A stretch of 64,000 nt of DNA from Pseudomonas fragi (GTDB lineage Bacteria > Pseudomonadota > Gammaproteobacteria > Pseudomonadales > Pseudomonadaceae), in the NCBI RefSeq assembly GCF_002269505.1, contig NZ_NQKQ01000023.1:1-64000 (forward strand), written 5' to 3'. The position numbers and the translations under genes were made by a program. This document shows, piece after piece, positions 63,062 through 64,000 of the stretch (positions are counted from its first letter, which is position 1; the number at the start of each line of letters is the position of its first letter). Under the pieces are notes generated by a model. The model saw only the letters and a program-made list of their open reading frames with translations. It did no database searches and had not been told where the DNA came from.

Positions 63062-63748
63062 ATGAAACGTTTTGTTTTGCTCGACACCACCCCGATCCCC
63101 GAAAACGGCGGTGCCTTGTGCCTGTTCGAGTATGGCGAAGACTTCGTGATCAAGATTCAGGGCGGCGATGGCGGCCAGCTGATGAACACCCGCATGCACG
63201 GTTCCGAAGACGCGCTGGCAGAAATCCCCTGCCGCAAAGTCGCCGGTCGCCCGCAATCGCGGGTACTGATCGGCGGCCTGGGCATGGGCTTTACCCTGGC
63301 CTCGGCGCTCAAGCACCTGGGCAAAACGGCTGAAGTAGTAGTTGCCGAGCTGGTACCCGGCGTTGTGGAATGGAACCGCGGCCCGCTGGGCGAAAAATCA
63401 GGCAATCCATTGCAAGACCCGCGCACCGTGATTCGCTTGGAAGACGTGGCCAAGGTGCTGCAAGCCGAACCCAACGGCTTTGACGCAATCATGCTCGACG
63501 TCGACAACGGCCCCGAAGGCCTGACCCAAAAAGCCAATAGCTGGCTGTATTCGGCCGGCGGCCTGAGTGTCTGCGCCAAGGCCTTACGCCCCAAAGGCGT
63601 ACTGGCGGTATGGTCTGCCAGCGCCGACAAACAGTTTTCGGACAAACTGCGCAAAGCCGGTTTCAAGGCTGAAGAAGTCCAGGTGTTTGCCCACGGCAAC
63701 AAGGGCACCCGACACACCATCTGGATTGCAGAAAAAATCAAAGGCTGA
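63062..63748 (+). CDS. Spermidine synthase-like methyltransferase-fold protein
   Basis: A 228-residue protein with the SAM/dcSAM-type nucleotide fold: VLIGGLGMGFTLASALKHLG (motif I), VVVAELVPGVVEWNRGPLG, and DAIMLDVDNGPEGLTQKANSWLYSAGGL. It resembles SpeE-fold proteins but is smaller and lacks the N-terminal beta domain, so polyamine synthesis should not be assumed. Divergent from the proline-rich gene and followed by yajD. Confidence 0.8.
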   Translation: MKRFVLLDTTPIPENGGALCLFEYGEDFVIKIQGGDGGQLMNTRMHGSEDALAEIPCRKVAGRPQSRVLIGGLGMGFTLASALKHLGKTAEVVVAELVPGVVEWNRGPLGEKSGNPLQDPRTVIRLEDVAKVLQAEPNGFDAIMLDVDNGPEGLTQKANSWLYSAGGLSVCAKALRPKGVLAVWSASADKQFSDKLRKAGFKAEEVQVFAHGNKGTRHTIWIAEKIKG

Positions 63749-63800
63749 TCAACAGCTAAACTTAACGACATAACCGTCATTAGTCTTACAAGGTGAACCC

Positions 63801-64000
63801 ATGAGTTCGGCGAATCCACCCTCCAACACCGCCAAGCTGGACCGTATCCTGGCCGATGCCCAGCGTGACCGCGAAATGGGCTACCGCGACAAGGCCCTGA
63901 AAATGTACCCCCACGTGTGCGGCCGCTGCGCCCGTGAATTTGCCGGCAAGCGCCTGAGCGAGCTGACCGTTCACCACCGCGACCACAACCACGACAACAA
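63801..64000 (+). CDS. yajD: YajD family HNH nuclease (partial, cut by window end)
   Basis: Only the first 66 codons are present. They encode KLDRILADAQRDREMGYRDKAL, a zinc pair VCGRCAREF, and LTVHHRDHNHDN, the start of the HNH motif. The E. coli YajD has the same opening. The C-terminal part lies outside the window. Confidence 0.85.
   Translation, partial: MSSANPPSNTAKLDRILADAQRDREMGYRDKALKMYPHVCGRCAREFAGKRLSELTVHHRDHNHDN

Overview
The window is chromosomal DNA from a Pseudomonas, most likely of the fluorescens lineage. Evidence: high GC, dense short-spaced genes, classic Pseudomonas REP palindromes (GTGGGAGCGAGC type) between operons, and gene blocks I recognise from memory of P. aeruginosa PAO1: a Cpx-like locus with nitroreductase and trkH; plpD-MarR-recQ; gbuR-gbuA-symporter with the small PA1414-type gene; azoR-LysR-ppiA-ABC exporter; ECF sigma-FabH-like-hrpA; cysK-MoxR-VWA; and ptrB with its neighbours. 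The species cannot be fixed from this sequence alone. No tRNA, rRNA, CRISPR array, intact insertion sequence or prophage was seen.

Layout. 1-9 kb: a Spy/CpxP-like periplasmic protein behind a good CpxR-type box, a CpxA-like kinase, nitroreductase, TrkH, an AraC regulator with an EamA exporter, a SelW-like protein, the secreted phospholipase PlpD and a MarR regulator. 9-14 kb: RecQ, a YecA/YgfB-like protein, DUF454, TapT. 13.4-18 kb: a guanidinobutyrate module (LysR, ureohydrolase, sodium symporter), an unknown secreted protein, and a 41-codon PA1414-type gene behind an Anr-type promoter. 18-28.5 kb: a LysR/MFS pair, EamA transporters, DUF2177, CvfB, a small conserved protein, a TorF-like porin, a DEAD-box helicase, a mechanosensitive channel and a RBBP9-type hydrolase.

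28.7-34.5 kb is one accessory gene encoding a 1944-residue dermonecrotic-toxin-like (DUF6543-type) protein that ends in an apparent zinc metallopeptidase (HEYVH). It has no adjacent immunity or secretion gene and is the most unusual object in the window. 34.8-41 kb: azoreductase with divergent LysR, PpiA, an ABC exporter, AqpZ and a DUF482 acyltransferase-fold protein. 41.3-50 kb: a porin behind a PhoB-like box, an overlapping ECF sigma/ZAS anti-sigma pair, a FabH-like condensing enzyme, HrpA and an EamA transporter. 50-55.3 kb: a small GNAT, LpxO, CysK and the MoxR/VWA pair. 55.4-64 kb: an orphan duplicated EF-hand-like protein, the overlapping pxpABC 5-oxoprolinase operon, DUF2937, a class II glutamine amidotransferase, an inner-membrane protein, oligopeptidase B, a proline-rich secreted protein, a spermidine-synthase-fold protein, and the start of yajD cut by the window edge.

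Most of the window is core housekeeping, envelope and transport functions. The parts that deserve attention are the giant toxin, the Anr-driven PA1414/SicX-like locus, the EF-hand protein, and several operator-like elements that link regulators to their neighbours (CpxR, PhoB, GbuR, AzoR-LysR). All functional calls rest on reading motifs and remembered families; no database search was run.
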